Below, piece after piece: positions 11,461-23,990 of a DNA stretch of 64,000 nucleotides (positions are counted from its first letter, which is position 1; each line of letters starts with the position of its first letter). The position numbers were made by a program, and so were the translations under genes. The notes below the pieces were generated by a model, which saw nothing but the letters and a program-made list of their open reading frames with translations, was not told the DNA's origin and did not search any database. Source of the stretch: Macrolepiota albuminosa (Eukaryota > Basidiomycota > Agaricomycetes > Agaricales > Agaricaceae); assembly GCA_027475525.1 (NCBI GenBank), contig JAMWFC010000060.1, positions 806,001 through 870,000 of the forward strand. The letters are read 5' to 3'.

Positions 11461-13301
11461 CGTATACAATGACGTGGACGTTAACGTTGAAAACACATTA
11501 AATGCAAAATTGACCAGTTTTTACGAACCGGCGGACATGTTTAAGCTTGTCAGCACAAATTTTACATGATCATTGACATAAGATTATATCAGTTATTTAA
11601 GTTACAGCCAATCATGACTTACCATACAAACTTTTGCCTCGTAGCGCAAGTATCTTTTCTGCTTCTGTACATCTGAAACTCTGTTCGACGCGGCCAAACC
11701 CTGCCTCCATCTCGGGATAGCTTGTAAGCGCAGCGCAGCGCAGTGATCGAGGTCGTAATGCCGAAGGCCATGGTATCATCACCTCATTTTGATTCCAAAG
11801 TACATTTATGCGTGATAAATCGCCAGAGAGGAGGATGTGGACTGTCCTGAGCACAGACGCGATGTCCTCAGCCATGTGGTTTCGACAAAAGTACATTTGG
11901 AAGACATACGACTGGCGTAAGAGGCTTCAATCAATAATACATCAGGTTCCTTTATGTGATTTTGTTCTGACATTCGTCCATTATTTCGAAGCGCGATCTA
12001 CAGCTGTCCCAAAAGGTCTAAGGGGGTCTGTAGAGAAGGATTAGTGTTCATAGTTGCTTAGATTAAGCAAATCCTTTAAACAGCATCTTGCGACGTTAGC
12101 GGCACAGACTCGAAACGGAGGAGCGCTCTCGAACGGGAGCAGCAAACTCAGTATACTAGCATACCTGTGAGCTGTGAGTTAGTCGCGACAGGTAAGGACT
12201 GTACTGCTTTTCAGTAAGGATATCGACATGGGTTCGTGGTAAAACGCGTCTGCGAGCCTGTGAGCCTGTAGATGATTTGGTAACCATTCTGGACATTGAG
12301 TTTGATGATCAGAAGATCCTGGGTGATAAAGTTCTCCTTCCCCGTTGTTATCACGGTCCAATGTATAGCAGAGGATGGGTATGAAGAGGTGCTTGTGGTG
12401 GTATTCTGCCTTGTATAGATTCTGTCCTTGTTTATGAAAAATGCAAGACATCTTCAAGGGCGAGCAAAATGAAAGTCTGGAAGCCCGCAACATCCCAATC
12501 ATCAAGGATCGTCAAGAGTGACAGCTTACGGCAACAGCACTCCCGACCAAGTGCACTGATGTTGGCTCCACTTGACTTTATGTTGTCCAGTCCTATGTAC
12601 TCGATATGTTCAGCGATGGAAATGGTTCGTTCCTCGGACTGACTAGCTCGTCGATTCCTCTGCGCCGTAGAGTGGCATTGTCCGCATCGTTGACCAGCAC
12701 AATGACACAGGGCTTGTCTCAAGTAAACCTCGCAGATACTCGCCGTGGAGTAATGCCTGGCCTGTATGCATCTATGTCGCGATCCTCTGAGAGCAGAAGA
12801 GGTGTAGGATGAAGATCAATAAAGGTTGTAGACTCTTGACAGTGACCCTGTTTGGATGACCCTCTGAGTCGGATGTCACTCCATAAGCTGGTCATTTCGA
12901 TCTCCGCTCAGACAAGAATTTGGAATCCGACAGAACGCGACTCAGCCTTGTCAACCAGAATGACAAACTCCGCTCTGCCGCGTCTCGGCGAGTGTGACAG
13001 TTGCTCTCACTATCCTCGACGACGGGACAAACAACTAGACCATATTTTGGGTAAAGTTTACCTGGAGTCAACTCAAGTAACCTATAACACCTCTAACTAG
13101 TGCCAAATATGGCTAGCGGTTGTGGCAGAAATCGATTTTGTCCGAGGGTTATCCGATGTTGGCCCGACTGCTGGATAGTCACTTGATTGTGAGATATCAA
13201 ATGGGGAATTAAGTGTATTCGGGAGAATCACAAGCCTCTCGATTCGAGTCCACGTACTGCGACCTTTAAAAGTCTTTTGTACTGCTATACTTGACTCAAT
13301 C
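11461..13301. other. 1.8 kb intergenic, no gene supported
   Basis: Contains a CG-rich microsatellite-like run (GCGCAGCGCAGCGCAG near 11730) and short frames on both strands (the longest 12179-12505 and 12432-12722, minus). No domain or plausible exon chain was found. It may hold gene relics plus the promoter of the aldehyde dehydrogenase. Confidence 0.45.
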
Positions 13302-15746
13302 ATGCCGGAGCTCGTGTTCACGCCGCTGCAAGAAATCCCCGAAGTAAGTATTAAATTGGTATTTTTATTATTTGTGCCATTTTGACAAACTCTCGTCCAG
13401 ATCCATGCCCAACTTCGTGCAGGTTTCAAAACGGGGAAACTCAGACCCATCGCCTATCGCAAATACCAGCTTCTTCAACTTGCTTACTTGATTAAGGATA
13501 ACAAAAAACGTTTTGAGGAGGCTTTGAATGCCGATCTGGGGAGACCAGCTCTTGAGGGACATTTGTGAGTTGTAATTCAACTTTACAACAATTTTTCGTA
13601 AATAGAGTTATTCTTTTTCAGCCTAGAGATTAGTTCAAGCGCTGCTGAGGTCAAGGAGGCGTACTCTAACGTCGAGAGATGGGCTAAACCTGAAAAGCCC
13701 GGCTTTTCACTCAACTTCACCGTCATGCGACCTGTCATCTACAAGGAAGCCAAAGGGGTGGTATTGATCATTAGCCCTTTCAATTATCCAATGTGGTTAA
13801 CCATATCTCCCCTTGTACGTACACATGTTTTCTTGACGCAAACGAATCTGATGATGTTCATACTCTGCAGGCGGCGGCAATAGCAGCTGGAAATGCGACA
13901 GTTATCAAGCCTTCTGAGTCTACACCAGCTGTGAGCTCATTGCTTACAGAGTTAATTCCGAAATATTTGGACAGTGATATTGTGCGCGTCGTCAATGGTG
14001 CTGTTGCAGAAGCTACTAAAGTATGAAATCCATTCCTGCCACGTCAAATGTCTAAGTATAACCAAAATTAGCTCCTTGAGCTTCAATGGGATCATAGTGA
14101 GCTTATTCTCTATCAAAAGCAACTTCTGATGATCGACCTTGCAAATTCCTAGTTATGTATACGGGTATGACTCATACAAACTGGTTCATGGCAGCTTCTG
14201 AAAGACAGGATAGGTGGTCCCCGTGTTGCAAAGGTTGTCGCGGCAGCGGCTTCCAAATATTTGACTCCCATCACTCTGGAGGTACATCTACTTCTCTTAG
14301 ATTGATTTCGCTGTCGATTTTGAGACGGATCTCTTTTCATCTTTTCAGCTAGGAGGTAATGCCGCCCCCGTCGAGGACTTACTCTCGACCATCTGACCAT
14401 AATGTAGGCAAGTCCCCCGTTATCATCGACCCGCATTGCGACCTTGAAATGGCGGCAAGACGTATCCTTTGGGGCAAATGTGTCAACGCAGGACAAACCT
14501 GCGTCGCTCCTGACTACGTCCTCGTCCCAAGATCGTTCCAGGACACTTTTGTCGACGCCCTCAAAGCCACGTTAGTCCTTCCTCGTATTCTTCCTCGTAA
14601 TGTCCCGACTCATTAAACTTCAGGCACAAATCGTTCTACCCAGAATCAGTTCAACCGTCTCAATCCGATACCTTTTCAAGGATTATCACTCCCCAAGCAT
14701 GGAAGCGTATCAAGAGTCTTCTCGACAACACTAAAGGCGCAGTGGTGTTTGGCGGCGAAACGGACGAGACAACCAAGTTCATCGCACCCACCGTTGTGAG
14801 GGATGTCAAAGCAGATGATTCATTGATGAGCGAGTATGATATCCTCTCCTCTCCCTCGGTCGTGCTCTGATAATATACTCTCAGAGAAATTTTCGGTCCT
14901 GTATTACCCATCGTTCCAGTAGAAGACATAGACGAGGCCATTGCTTTCGTCAATGCCCGGTGAGGACTCTTTCATGGATTTTTAGGTCTATGGTTCAAAC
15001 TCAGTACATCAGCGACCACCCTCTGGCCTTGTATGTGTTCTCGAATGATGCGGGAGTCAAGGCGAAGGGTGAGTGATATCATCGCGTCTAGGTTGGTCGC
15101 TGTCTGATCAACGAATAGTCTTCAATAACACCCTCAGTGGGGCTGCAGTCGCGAATGAGACTGTCATTCATCCTGGTGGTCAGCTTCATTTTATCATCTT
15201 CTTGTCTTCCTTTCACTCAAATCTACGGCATACAGCGGAGGGCTTGCCTTTCGGAGGTGTTGGGCCTAGTGGATGTATGGTCCTTTTGTATTCGTCTAAC
15301 GATAGAACTTTGTCTGACAACCTCATCTTAGATGGAGCCCATACAGGCAAATTTGGCTTTGATACATTCACACATCTCCGAGCTTCGCTTGATTCGCCCG
15401 GCTGGTTCGTCTCATGTAACTTTGTCCTCTTTCTTGTCTCACCCGAGGATTCACAGGGTTGATAAAATCCTTGGGTTCCGCTTTCCTCCCTATAACGTGA
15501 ATATTTCGCTTTTATTAACAAATGACAGAGTCTGACCTTTTCCGTCTTTCCCTGCCTTTCTGTCTGTAGGAATCTAAGCTGAAAATGGCGTATAAACTGT
15601 TCCCCAGCCTGCCCGCTCGTCCTACGGGTGCTCCTTCGGCCACGCCGAAGTCTAAATGGTGGGGGAACTGGTTTTTCTTGGTATCCGTCGTGGCTATACT
15701 GGCAGGACTGACGAAACGATTCAAGAATTTGACAGGCTCGAAGTGA
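13302..15746 (+). CDS. HFD1: Fatty aldehyde dehydrogenase, class 3, C-terminal membrane anchor, 516 aa
   Basis: NAD(P)-dependent oxidation of long-chain aldehydes to fatty acids, as in HFD1/ALDH3A2-type enzymes anchored to ER, lipid droplets or mitochondria. Seventeen exons: 13302-13343, 13401-13564, 13622-13814, 13871-14020, 14072-14096, 14153-14164, 14214-14281, 14349-14355, 14408-14570, 14624-14833, 14885-14959, 15013-15068, 15119-15175, 15236-15274, 15332-15404, 15457-15496, 15570-15746 (517 codons with stop). Key motifs are VIKPSES, YTGGPRVAK, the catalytic Glu in LELGG (E218), the catalytic Cys in NAGQTC (C252), EEIFGPVLP, and [12 protein letters not shown]. The last exon adds a basic segment and a single hydrophobic helix ([14 protein letters not shown]) typical of the tail-anchored class 3 form. 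Two exons are only 12 and 7 nt long, yet both are needed to keep conserved motifs. All catalytic features are intact. Confidence 0.95.
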
Positions 15747-16280
15747 GCCTTTTTCGGGGATTCCCGATCTACATCTACTTCGGGCTTTCTCTTGGACGAA
15801 ATTCATGGATTGGGCTTCCTTGTCGATGATTTGCAGACACGAAAGTATATACCCGTCATATTTCTCTTCGCCTGGTTTGTCCTTGATATGTGTGGATGTA
15901 CTTCTATTCTTCTTTGATCAGCTTATAACGAACGTGCTCTCGGAGACACATATCAGAGTAGTTGTTTTTTTGACATCTTCAATGCTGCACCTTCAGTTTA
16001 GTTACGTGATCTCTTGATCGCAGTCAAAGTCAATGCAATGCGTCCCGTAAGCCTCCTTTTCTTCGGGCTCGTCTCTGGTTTCTGTCTGTGACGTGTAAAT
16101 TATTCAGACATAGTTCCAAATAAAGCAGCACACTCTGCAACATATACAACCTTCACTGAGCTTGTACTTGGAAACCCACATGTCCAATTCTTGATCACCG
16201 TCTGGCGCGGACTCCTATATCAGCGCCATATTAGCGCCAGGATGGAAAATGAGTCACATTCATCCTGACATCAAACTCCC
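15747..16280. other. Intergenic, nothing recognised
   Basis: 534 bp between two co-directional genes. It holds T-rich 3' flank of the aldehyde dehydrogenase and the promoter of the PhzF-family gene. No motif was identified with confidence. Confidence 0.5.
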
Positions 16281-17300
16281 ATGAGCGCCCAGTTCGTCCT
16301 GCTTACCGCCTTTTCCAACAACCTTACTGGCGGTAACCCTGCCGCCGTCGTCTTCACAGACCTTGGTCAGCCAGAAAAGACCTTCAAAGACATCGCACAA
16401 AACCTAAACCAGCCCATCACCGCTTTCGTCTCGGATCAGCCGCTCCCTCGGTCACCCGCTCACACATCGCAGTGTGTGGCATTCTCCGTGCGATGGTACA
16501 CGGCGAGCCGGGATGAGGTGCCGCTGTGCGGACACGGTACTCTCGCTGCTGCGAAAGCGATCTTCGAGCGAGGCGATGTGGCGCAGGATACGGAAGTTAT
16601 AGAGTTTCATACTTTAACTCGCGGAGTTTTTACGGCTATCAGGCGCCCGGGAGGACTTATTCAGATTGAGATGCCGGCTGCAGAAACGCAGCGTGTCTCT
16701 TCGCAAGAATTTATGCGCATATCAAAGATACTTAATGAGGCTTCGGGGAGAGAGCTCAAAATCGAACTTATCGCTACTGGTGGGGAAGGTTTTGAGAATT
16801 GTGAGTCTACTTCTTTCTTTCAATCTCGATTATCACATTGCTCATTGCTTCTCACTACGGTCAGATGTCATCTTCGTTTTAGATGAAAAGGAGGATATAA
16901 AGAATCTACCCGTTAACCCCACCGTCCTTGTTCGTTGCTTTTTGTTGATAATCGTTGAACAGTGAAGACTTATGTTCTACTTACCTCCCAGCGCCAGGCT
17001 GGCTTTCACGTTAACATATACACTACCGTCAGCTCCAATACCGAAGAACGATTTGTATCCCGAATGTTCGCCCCTGGCTTTATCCCGGGTGACGAAGATC
17101 ATGTATGCGGATCCGCTCACTGTCTGATGGTACCATACTGGTACAGGCGACTGAATATCGATCCGACTGGGGAAATAAAGGCAAAGCAAGTCAGCGCTCG
17201 AGGTGGTGATTTAACTATCTCTTGGGATCCACATAGAAATAGAATCACATTAGCAGGAGAAGTCGTTATGCTGGGCACGGGCGATGTGAAACTGGCATAG
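16281..17300 (+). CDS. PhzF-family (phenazine biosynthesis-like) isomerase, ~305 aa
   Basis: PhzF/DAP-epimerase-fold protein, a likely small-molecule isomerase or epimerase of unknown substrate (yeast relative YHI9). Exon 1 is 16281-16800, exon 2 is 16865-16929, and the last exon runs to 17300. The family N-terminus is clear (VLLTAF, then GGNPAAVVF). It carries the catalytic Glu in DEVPLCGHG (E79), and the second half keeps SRMFAPGFIPGDEDHVCGSAHC. The second intron is uncertain. Joining 16929 to 16968 keeps frame but uses an AAG acceptor and a 38-nt intron. Donor 16934 with acceptor 16962 also keeps frame but is only 29 nt. Transcript data would decide. No inactivating change is apparent. Confidence 0.9.
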
Positions 17301-17623
17301 AAGCTGCGTCTAGGTGTCAGTATACAACCGAATTTGGTCGTTTACCACCTTAGAGTGGTGCCTATCAATAGCTTTGCTATTATTGCTTTGCATGCGCATA
17401 TATGCATACGAATGGCAGGGTTGCTAATGCAAAAAATCAACTTGCCTCATCTCAGATGAATATGACAGAACTACAACCGAGTGTACAAGGTGTCGCCGAG
17501 GGGCGTATCTATGAGAAAAATAGCAAAAGGTCTACGTACATCGCTCTTTGTACAACAGTGAATTGATGCGATGTATCTTCTAAAAAGGAGAAACGGAAAA
17601 AGTGAAGGCCAGAAGGAATGTTA
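17301..17623. other. Convergent 3' intergenic region
   Basis: 323 bp between the converging PhzF-family and perilipin-like genes. It contains ACCACCTTAGAGTGGT (17344-17359), a short inverted repeat that may simply be part of a 3' UTR. No other structure is seen. Confidence 0.4.
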
Positions 17624-18789
17624 TTAGGCACCGTTGGGACGAGGAGGAGATTGGGATGTTGCCTCCCTTCCGCGCGATAGCAGCTCCGAAACACCCTTCT
17701 TGATCGTGTCTAAGATAGGACTAACACGATTCTGCACCTCATGTCCGACAAGGCTGACCTTCTCCTGAATCGTAATGTTTTCCTTGGAGATGATCTTTCG
17801 CAGCTCGGAGATGGCACCTGAAAGGTTGTTCGTTACATCGGTGTATGTCTGTTGAATCTGCGGTGGAATCTGATTTTGAAGTTGCGCAGCGGAGTCAAGA
17901 ATAGACGTGGAGAAAGAGGCCGTTGAAGTTTGAAGTTTCTGAAGCTCGGCAACCATGGAATCGGAGAGGTTGTGGATCTGGTGCGATGCCGATGTGATAG
18001 AATTGGTGGCGAGATTGTTGATGGCTTGAGCGGTCTCTGTGGCGCGTTGGCTGATAAGGCAAGTGTCATCTACAGTGTATCGGCATAGAAGAGAATGTCT
18101 TACACAAGGACATTTTGAGCTTGAAGTTGCTTGAGTTGCTCGTTCGAATAAACATAGATGTTATCCTTGAGCGTTTTTGAAAGAGCAAGAGCACGCTGGT
18201 ACTGATACTTGGCGTCTGTAGGAGTCGAGGGGCCGGCTTCAGAGTTGTTTGTGCGTTTGACGGCGACCTCATAGTAATCAACCAACGGCGAGAAACACTA
18301 AACCTGATTCAATATGAGTGCACCCAATACGAACGAACTATAACGCACCTTATCGATACCCGTAGCGGCGTTAATTGCCGGAGCCCTGATATTCGCGTCA
18401 ATTTTTTTGTTCACGTCATTATAGGTGCCATTGAAAAAGTCTGAAGCATGCTGCCTTTTCTCCTGGATCGCTGAGGCGACTTCCTCTGGCTTCGCCTTGA
18501 AGGGGTACGGGTAACGCGACTCGACCGCGTCGTAGGCCTTGTTTGCAAAACCGTCCGCTTGAGAGATGATGGGAGCCAAACGGGTCTGCAGAGGCTCTGT
18601 ATGCTTTATCGCTGTTTTAGAAAGCTCCTTAGCGGCAGAATACGAGCCACACGTGTACGCGTTATTGGACAAGGCGCCGTCGATGGACTGGAGGGAAAAG
18701 GTGACAAGGGGAATGCTTCTTAGGCGGCTTAGAATGGTGAGCTCAGCGGATGGTTTGGTTTGTGTGGTGGTCGTGGTAGTGGTGGACAT
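17624..18789 (-). CDS. Perilipin-like lipid-droplet protein (CAP20/MPL1 type), 353 aa
   Basis: Coats lipid droplets and controls lipase access in fungi of the CAP20/MPL1 family. Three exons: 18349-18789, 18104-18297, 17624-18050 (354 codons with stop). After a Thr-run N-terminus come hydrophobic and amphipathic segments (SIPLVTFSLQSID) and the diagnostic segment ESRYPYPFKAKPEEV. Long amphipathic helices follow, rich in Gln, Asn and Ser, ending in a four-helix-like tail. Start at the first ATG, 18789. The second splice (donor 18103, acceptor 18051) is the only nearby choice that keeps the C-terminal helices in frame. The PhzF-family neighbour converges on it; I see no functional link. Confidence 0.85.
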
Positions 18790-19600
18790 GGTGGTAGAAG
18801 GAAGAAAGGCGAAGCGCCACGCCTTGACGTCCTTTGCATTATAAGCTGCGCTTCGGTGACTTCATCGCATGTGATTATCTGGAATTAAAAAGTCACGTGC
18901 TTTCGATCGCCCATTTCGAGGTCGACGGAAGTGGACGGGATGCCCGAGGGATGCCACGCATTTGTTATCGCTCCTTCTTTCGTGCATCAACTTACATGCG
19001 ACAGCATTCCTTCAGGTTATCAGAACGTGTCCCTAAACATTCTATCGAGAACTTGGGCTATCAATTCTCGAATCTCGCCCTACCCTTATCACTTATCGGA
19101 CGCAGCCACAGCGTCAGTAATACTTCCAGGGTACACAAGCGAGCTCGAGCACTAACTCTAGATGAGCTGTTGGCGTCGGGTCTGATCGGGACTTGGCTAG
19201 CGATTCTTGTTTGTGGGATGAAAGCTTTCACATGTCTTGGTATCCTATGATTCTTGTTGTACCCTGACAGCGTCAGCATTGCGAAAATTGTTGATTCATC
19301 ACCATTAGCAAATGATAGCTATCCTTTAACCCCAAAGGACTTTCATGGTTACTGTAGCATCAATGTCAGGGCTCTGTCCATGTTGGCTGACCTGTCCTAC
19401 CCTTGATGGTGAGAAAGATGTATCAATTATCTTAAACACACACACACACATATTTGATTTACCCATACATTTGGAGGAGAGTATCTACCTACTTTACCCA
19501 CGCCTCTTAGCCCTGTATTGTGGAAACGGGCGGAAAGAACAGATTCAATCAAGTGTCTGGTGTACACAAATGAAAGCGCGCAGAAGAAGAGGATCTTTCC
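18790..19600. other. Intergenic upstream of the perilipin-like gene
   Basis: 0.8 kb with short frames only (18834-19250 is open on + but has no motif) and an (AC)n microsatellite near 19437-19451. Confidence 0.5.
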
Positions 19601-20900
19601 TCAAGGTTGGGTTTTCTCAGTTGGAACGCTATCAGCCCCCTTCTTGTCTTCCCCTTCTACCACGGTATTATGTTCACGTATAGGACACCCACGCGGATCC
19701 GCATCCGAAATATCAGTCTCGTTTTGTGTCGTTCGGAAAGACATAAAGTGGATTGGAGAGTTCACACGCTCTTTTCCAAGTTCGAGGTCCAGGTGCCTAA
19801 GCTGAGATTCTATCCATCGCGTGGAGAAACTTTGCTCTCCGAGGTGACCAAACTTGGTGTGACGGAAAACTTGGCACGCCATCATGTTGGTCAGCGTGAT
19901 GTTGAAAATTGCGAACATGAGACGGTAGGAAAGCGGTCCCACCCAGGCGATGATTATGGTCACTATATTGCTGGTCACGGACACCCTGAGCGGTGTATCA
20001 GCAAATTGAGGAGCATGGGAAATACACTGGAAGCGGGCTTACAGATAGTAAACTTGTCCATCCTGAAGCAAGGCCCTCGAAAAAGCGGGAAGATATTCGC
20101 CAAGCACCATGGATTTGAAAGTTGATCTCCTTCCACGACTAAGATTCCTTCGGGACAAAAGCCGCCATGATATAGCCAAGAATACAAATGTATCGTTGAC
20201 TGCGAAGGCAATTGGGGCGGCACTTGCATACGATTTGAGTTCTGAGTTCATACAGTAATTGGTGGGGCCGAGGTGCATTGCGCTGGCAACAGTAACAATA
20301 GTTAGGGAGCTGACGAGAACCGCTAGACACAGAACTGCGAAGAAAGCCACAACATATTTATTTTGCTCGTAGAATGCACGCACGCGAAGGAAGAAGAGGA
20401 AGGCTGTTGAGGCGAATGTGATGTGATAAAAGACGCAGATAATCTTTTCTAGCACTTGGCAATCTGCTAGCTCCGCAGCTGAACCAATGTAAATGTCCTG
20501 AACGGGATATGCGAATATAACTGACTTGAAAAGATGACATTTGCTAGAACGTAAACCAGAATACTGATTCTGTGAAGAAAAACTAAGAGAAAAGTCTGGC
20601 CAGGGTAAGAGAGGGTGACCTCGAAATGAAATATACCACAGTCGGAGTAGCAATCTTCAATCTGAATAACAATTTAAAGTCACTGTCAACATGGATGAGA
20701 ATATCCCAGATTAATGCCTACACGTATGTAAGGACCAGGACTAGATGAATGATATCATCGTATTAGAGGAAACTCACAGCTACGGATCCCACCATCACAT
20801 AGACAGCAATAGTCGCTTGATACGCAGCCACTGGGTATAAGAAGGCCATTGGTGTCAACGGGTTCAGTTGTTGAGGTGGGTCTGTGAGGTTGACAGACAT
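19601..20900 (-). CDS. Multi-pass membrane protein typical of Agaricomycetes, 359 aa
   Basis: Five exons: 20778-20900, 20620-20717, 20526-20563, 20043-20478, 19601-19985 (360 codons with stop). About seven hydrophobic segments are visible, including AAYQATIAVYVMVGSVA, ILVYVLANVIF, HITFASTAFLFFLRV, VAFFAVLCLAVLVSSLTIV and VTIIIAWVGPLSY. Hallmarks of the expanded mushroom 7-TM families are an early Asp (WDILIHVD), a DCQVL segment, an RVRAFYEQNK loop and a polar C-terminal tail of about 80 residues. It resembles the DUF6533-like receptor or channel-like families, but the family assignment is by resemblance. Ligand and role are unknown. Exon 20526-20563 is only 38 nt but completes a transmembrane segment. 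Confidence 0.8.
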
Positions 20901-21759
20901 GATGGTGAGGTTTCACCAAATCAGGGGAGCAGGACTTTTCAGTATACATATTATATCTGATGCAAAGCGAGGTTACAATACCGAGCATCGGACATGTGGA
21001 GTATTTTTAAGATGAAAAGTACTGTTTAGTTGTTGATCATACACTGCCTAGTAGGCGATGATACACATGTTTCATCTCGTCTCGTGCCATTGTTCTCCCG
21101 CTTCTGCAATACTTTGCCTGATCAGAAAGGGGAGACAACTGAGAAAGCGTTAGAATTCTGACTGAGTGGATCAGCGAGTAAATATTCATATGATTGACTG
21201 AGACCCTGTTTTCTGGAACCGAAGTTAGTGAATCAAAAGGAAAAATAAAAAAAACAGTGCCTTATCCCATGAGAACAATCAATGTATGTGATTTGACAGT
21301 GTTGTTGTCACAGATTGTCACATTTCAGATCTTATCTTCTCAACCCATACTCAAGTCTATAGCCTGCAGATCTGCATATAAAACAAGCTAGTGGCCTTTA
21401 TTGTCCCAAGATCTACTTTTGTAGAACCGAGGTCTTTCCGATTCTACTGGCGGTCTAATTTGTCCGCATTTTTTGATGTAGCGATTCGGGATCCCGCTAT
21501 GGAAATGGCTGGGAGAGCCTCCTCCACTCTGCGTAACGGGTCACAGTATGGTAACGATGTTTGTTCTAATCGGACAGGTAGTCCAACTGGTTCGTCGATG
21601 GCAATTCCGACGTGTTCCATTTTAGGCAAAACGTTACAGGTGATTCGTCGGTTGTTTCCGATAATCCCTCAGATTTTTTGATCGTGTCCTCAATTTCTGT
21701 ACGATCAGCTAGTGTATTAATCCGACCGTGCCCTTCTGATATTCTCCCCTCATACACTG
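20901..21759. other. Intergenic, nothing recognised
   Basis: Upstream flank of the membrane protein gene, ending at the left arm of the inverted duplication. Short frames only. Confidence 0.5.
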
Positions 21760-23990
21760 TTTTTCATTGTGTACTTCGCGATCCCTCATTCCGGACCATG
21801 GTCTGAAGTCGCGCCCGATCACACTTCCACCTGACATCACACGGAAAATCCGAAGTCACACTCCTTGAGTCAGAAAATTTGGCATCACATCATGCGGGGA
21901 CTACACGACAAAACGAATTTGTACGAGAAAATTGAGTTTAATCTGTACGATCCCATGGAAAAGCCCTTGGAAGCAGGCCAAGCATTCTACAATGCTGAGA
22001 GCGAGGTGCTAGCAGAATCTATATCGCGCGTCCAGCTGAGTCAGATGGGAATGCCATGGCAACGTACCGGTCCTGTTTCAATCCTTCATGTAGCGACAAT
22101 CCTCTGTGTCTTCCGAGTACCTTGAGCCTCTACAGGTCTCATACTCCTGTTCCTGCAAGCTTCTGCAGTAGTAATGGCCCTGACGTGGAAACCTAAACTG
22201 AGCCATACAATAATCGTACTCAGTTGGCTTCAACTTGTTACAGTTTCGCGACCGATCCCAACGAGACCGATACCTAGCCATACATGCGTTATAGTACCTT
22301 TGCTTCTGTACAACACTAGAATCATTGAGCATTGGCAACCTGGTCAAATCATGAACATTCTTACAGTTTATAGTCTGCAGGGTTACAAAAAAAGTTAGAT
22401 CCAAAAGAAAACTGTGGACGCGGTTGTACAAAACAGGAAATACTTACAGAGACTATCATCGGCATCTGCAGTGACACTGGTAACCGCCTGAGCGGGTGTG
22501 CTGATTGTGGGTGTGCCGTTGACATTAGTTTGAGTGGGCGTGCTGACACTTAGACTCGTAGGTATGCCGGAGAGACTGACCTGAGTCTCAGCTTGACTGG
22601 GCGTGCTGACATTTACACTGGTTGGCGTGCTGATGACATCAACATCTTTACTCGTGCTGGTCAGGTGGTGGCAATGAGCTGAGTCTCTGCCAGAGTGGGC
22701 GTGACGACATTGGTGCTCGTAGGTATATCGACATTTATACTCGTGGGTGTGCCGATGACGTCGACGATTTCACTCGTGCTGGTCACAGTGACAATGAGCT
22801 GAGTCTCTGCCAGAGTGGGCGTGCTGACACTTAGACTCGTAGGTGTGCCGGTGACGCTGACCTGAGTCTCCACCTGACTGGGCGTGCCGACATTTACACT
22901 GATTGGCGTGCTGATGACATCGACATCTTTAGTCGTGCTGGTCAGGGTGACAATGAGCTGAGTCGTCGCCTGACTGGACATGCTAATATTTATACTCGTT
23001 GGTGTGTTGGTAACATTGACCTGAGCGGGTGTGCTGACAATCGTACTTGTAGGCGTGTCGGTGACATTGACGAGAGTATCCACCTTGGTGGGTGTGCCGA
23101 CATTCGTACTAGAAGTGCCATGGACATTGACCTGAGTGGGTGTGCCGACATTTGTACTCGATGTGTCGGGGACATTCACCTGAGTGGGTGTGCCGACATT
23201 TGTACTTGATGTGCCGGGGACATTGACCTGAGTGGGTGTGCCGACATTTGTACTCGATGTGCCGGGGACATTGACCTGAGTGGGTATGCTGACATTCGTA
23301 CTCGATGTGCCAGGGACATTGACCTGAGTGGGTGTGCCCACATTCGTACTCATAGGCGTGCTGGATGCAACAACACTTTTACTCGTGGACGTGCCGACAT
23401 TTGTACTGCTGGCACTGCCAACTGCATGGAACAGAAAGAATCAAATTAAATCCAAAATCGTTGACATGGTTGAATGCAAATACTTACGGACAAGAGTAGC
23501 GCTAATCACACCTGCATCCAATTTGATGGTAGACACGCCTAAAAGGCCATGGGAGACAGTGGCAAGGGTGGCGAAGACAAACAGAGAACCAGTACGGACG
23601 GTACGCATTGTACCAGGTTTTGGTTATGTGGTGGTGATTCAGAGAGCGTGTCGCTCAAGAAAAAGCAAAGGATGTGGCTCGGGCAGCAGCTGAATTCTGA
23701 GCCGATGGAGAAAAAGAGTTCCAGACAGGTCAGGCTTTATATATAGAATGTTTGAACAAAGCTTACACTCGAACAAACTGTAAAAAAAATTCTGACCCTC
23801 TTGAATCGAGCCTATGATAGGCCACTCATCGATACTCAAGCGTGAACCGGTTTTTTTCCCACCCCGAACATGCATGCATGACATACCTTTCTCAGCATTC
23901 CTTTGAAGCATAGAAAAAGTGCAAAATATTCCGCGATCGCTCCTTGAATGATGATTTGCATTGTTTCGGGAGCTGATTCTACCATAATCA
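21760..23990 (-). repeat. Left arm of a 2.2 kb inverted duplication
   Basis: Reverse complement of 34045-36320, sharing the upstream region, the whole Thr/Ser-repeat gene and about 320 bp beyond the Cys-rich frame. Identity by eye is high (roughly 98% across the Cys-rich part), falling off at both edges. Differences are base substitutions, repeat-number changes and small indels, so the duplication is recent but not brand new. Confidence 0.9.
22661..23608 (-). pseudogene. Thr/Ser-repeat secreted protein, left copy, frameshifted
   Basis: Minus-strand twin of the gene at 34428. Exon 1 is 23488-23608, encoding the same signal-peptide-like N-terminus; the intron is 23422-23487. Exon 2 starts at 23421 with repeats of the STNVGTPTQVNVPGTS type. 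Relative to the right copy, a 2-bp gain near 22663 shifts the frame and stops translation at 22661, leaving 293 residues. Further repeats (to about 22480), the second intron and the Cys-rich frame remain in the DNA downstream. It may encode a truncated secreted protein or be dead. It is oriented away from its twin. Confidence 0.7.

Noticed and set aside
12179..12722. Overlapping minus frames that might be a spliced gene
   Set aside because: No recognisable domain, and I could not chain them with good splice sites.
18834..19250. 138-codon plus frame upstream of the perilipin-like gene
   Set aside because: No motif and overlaps the likely promoter; not supported.
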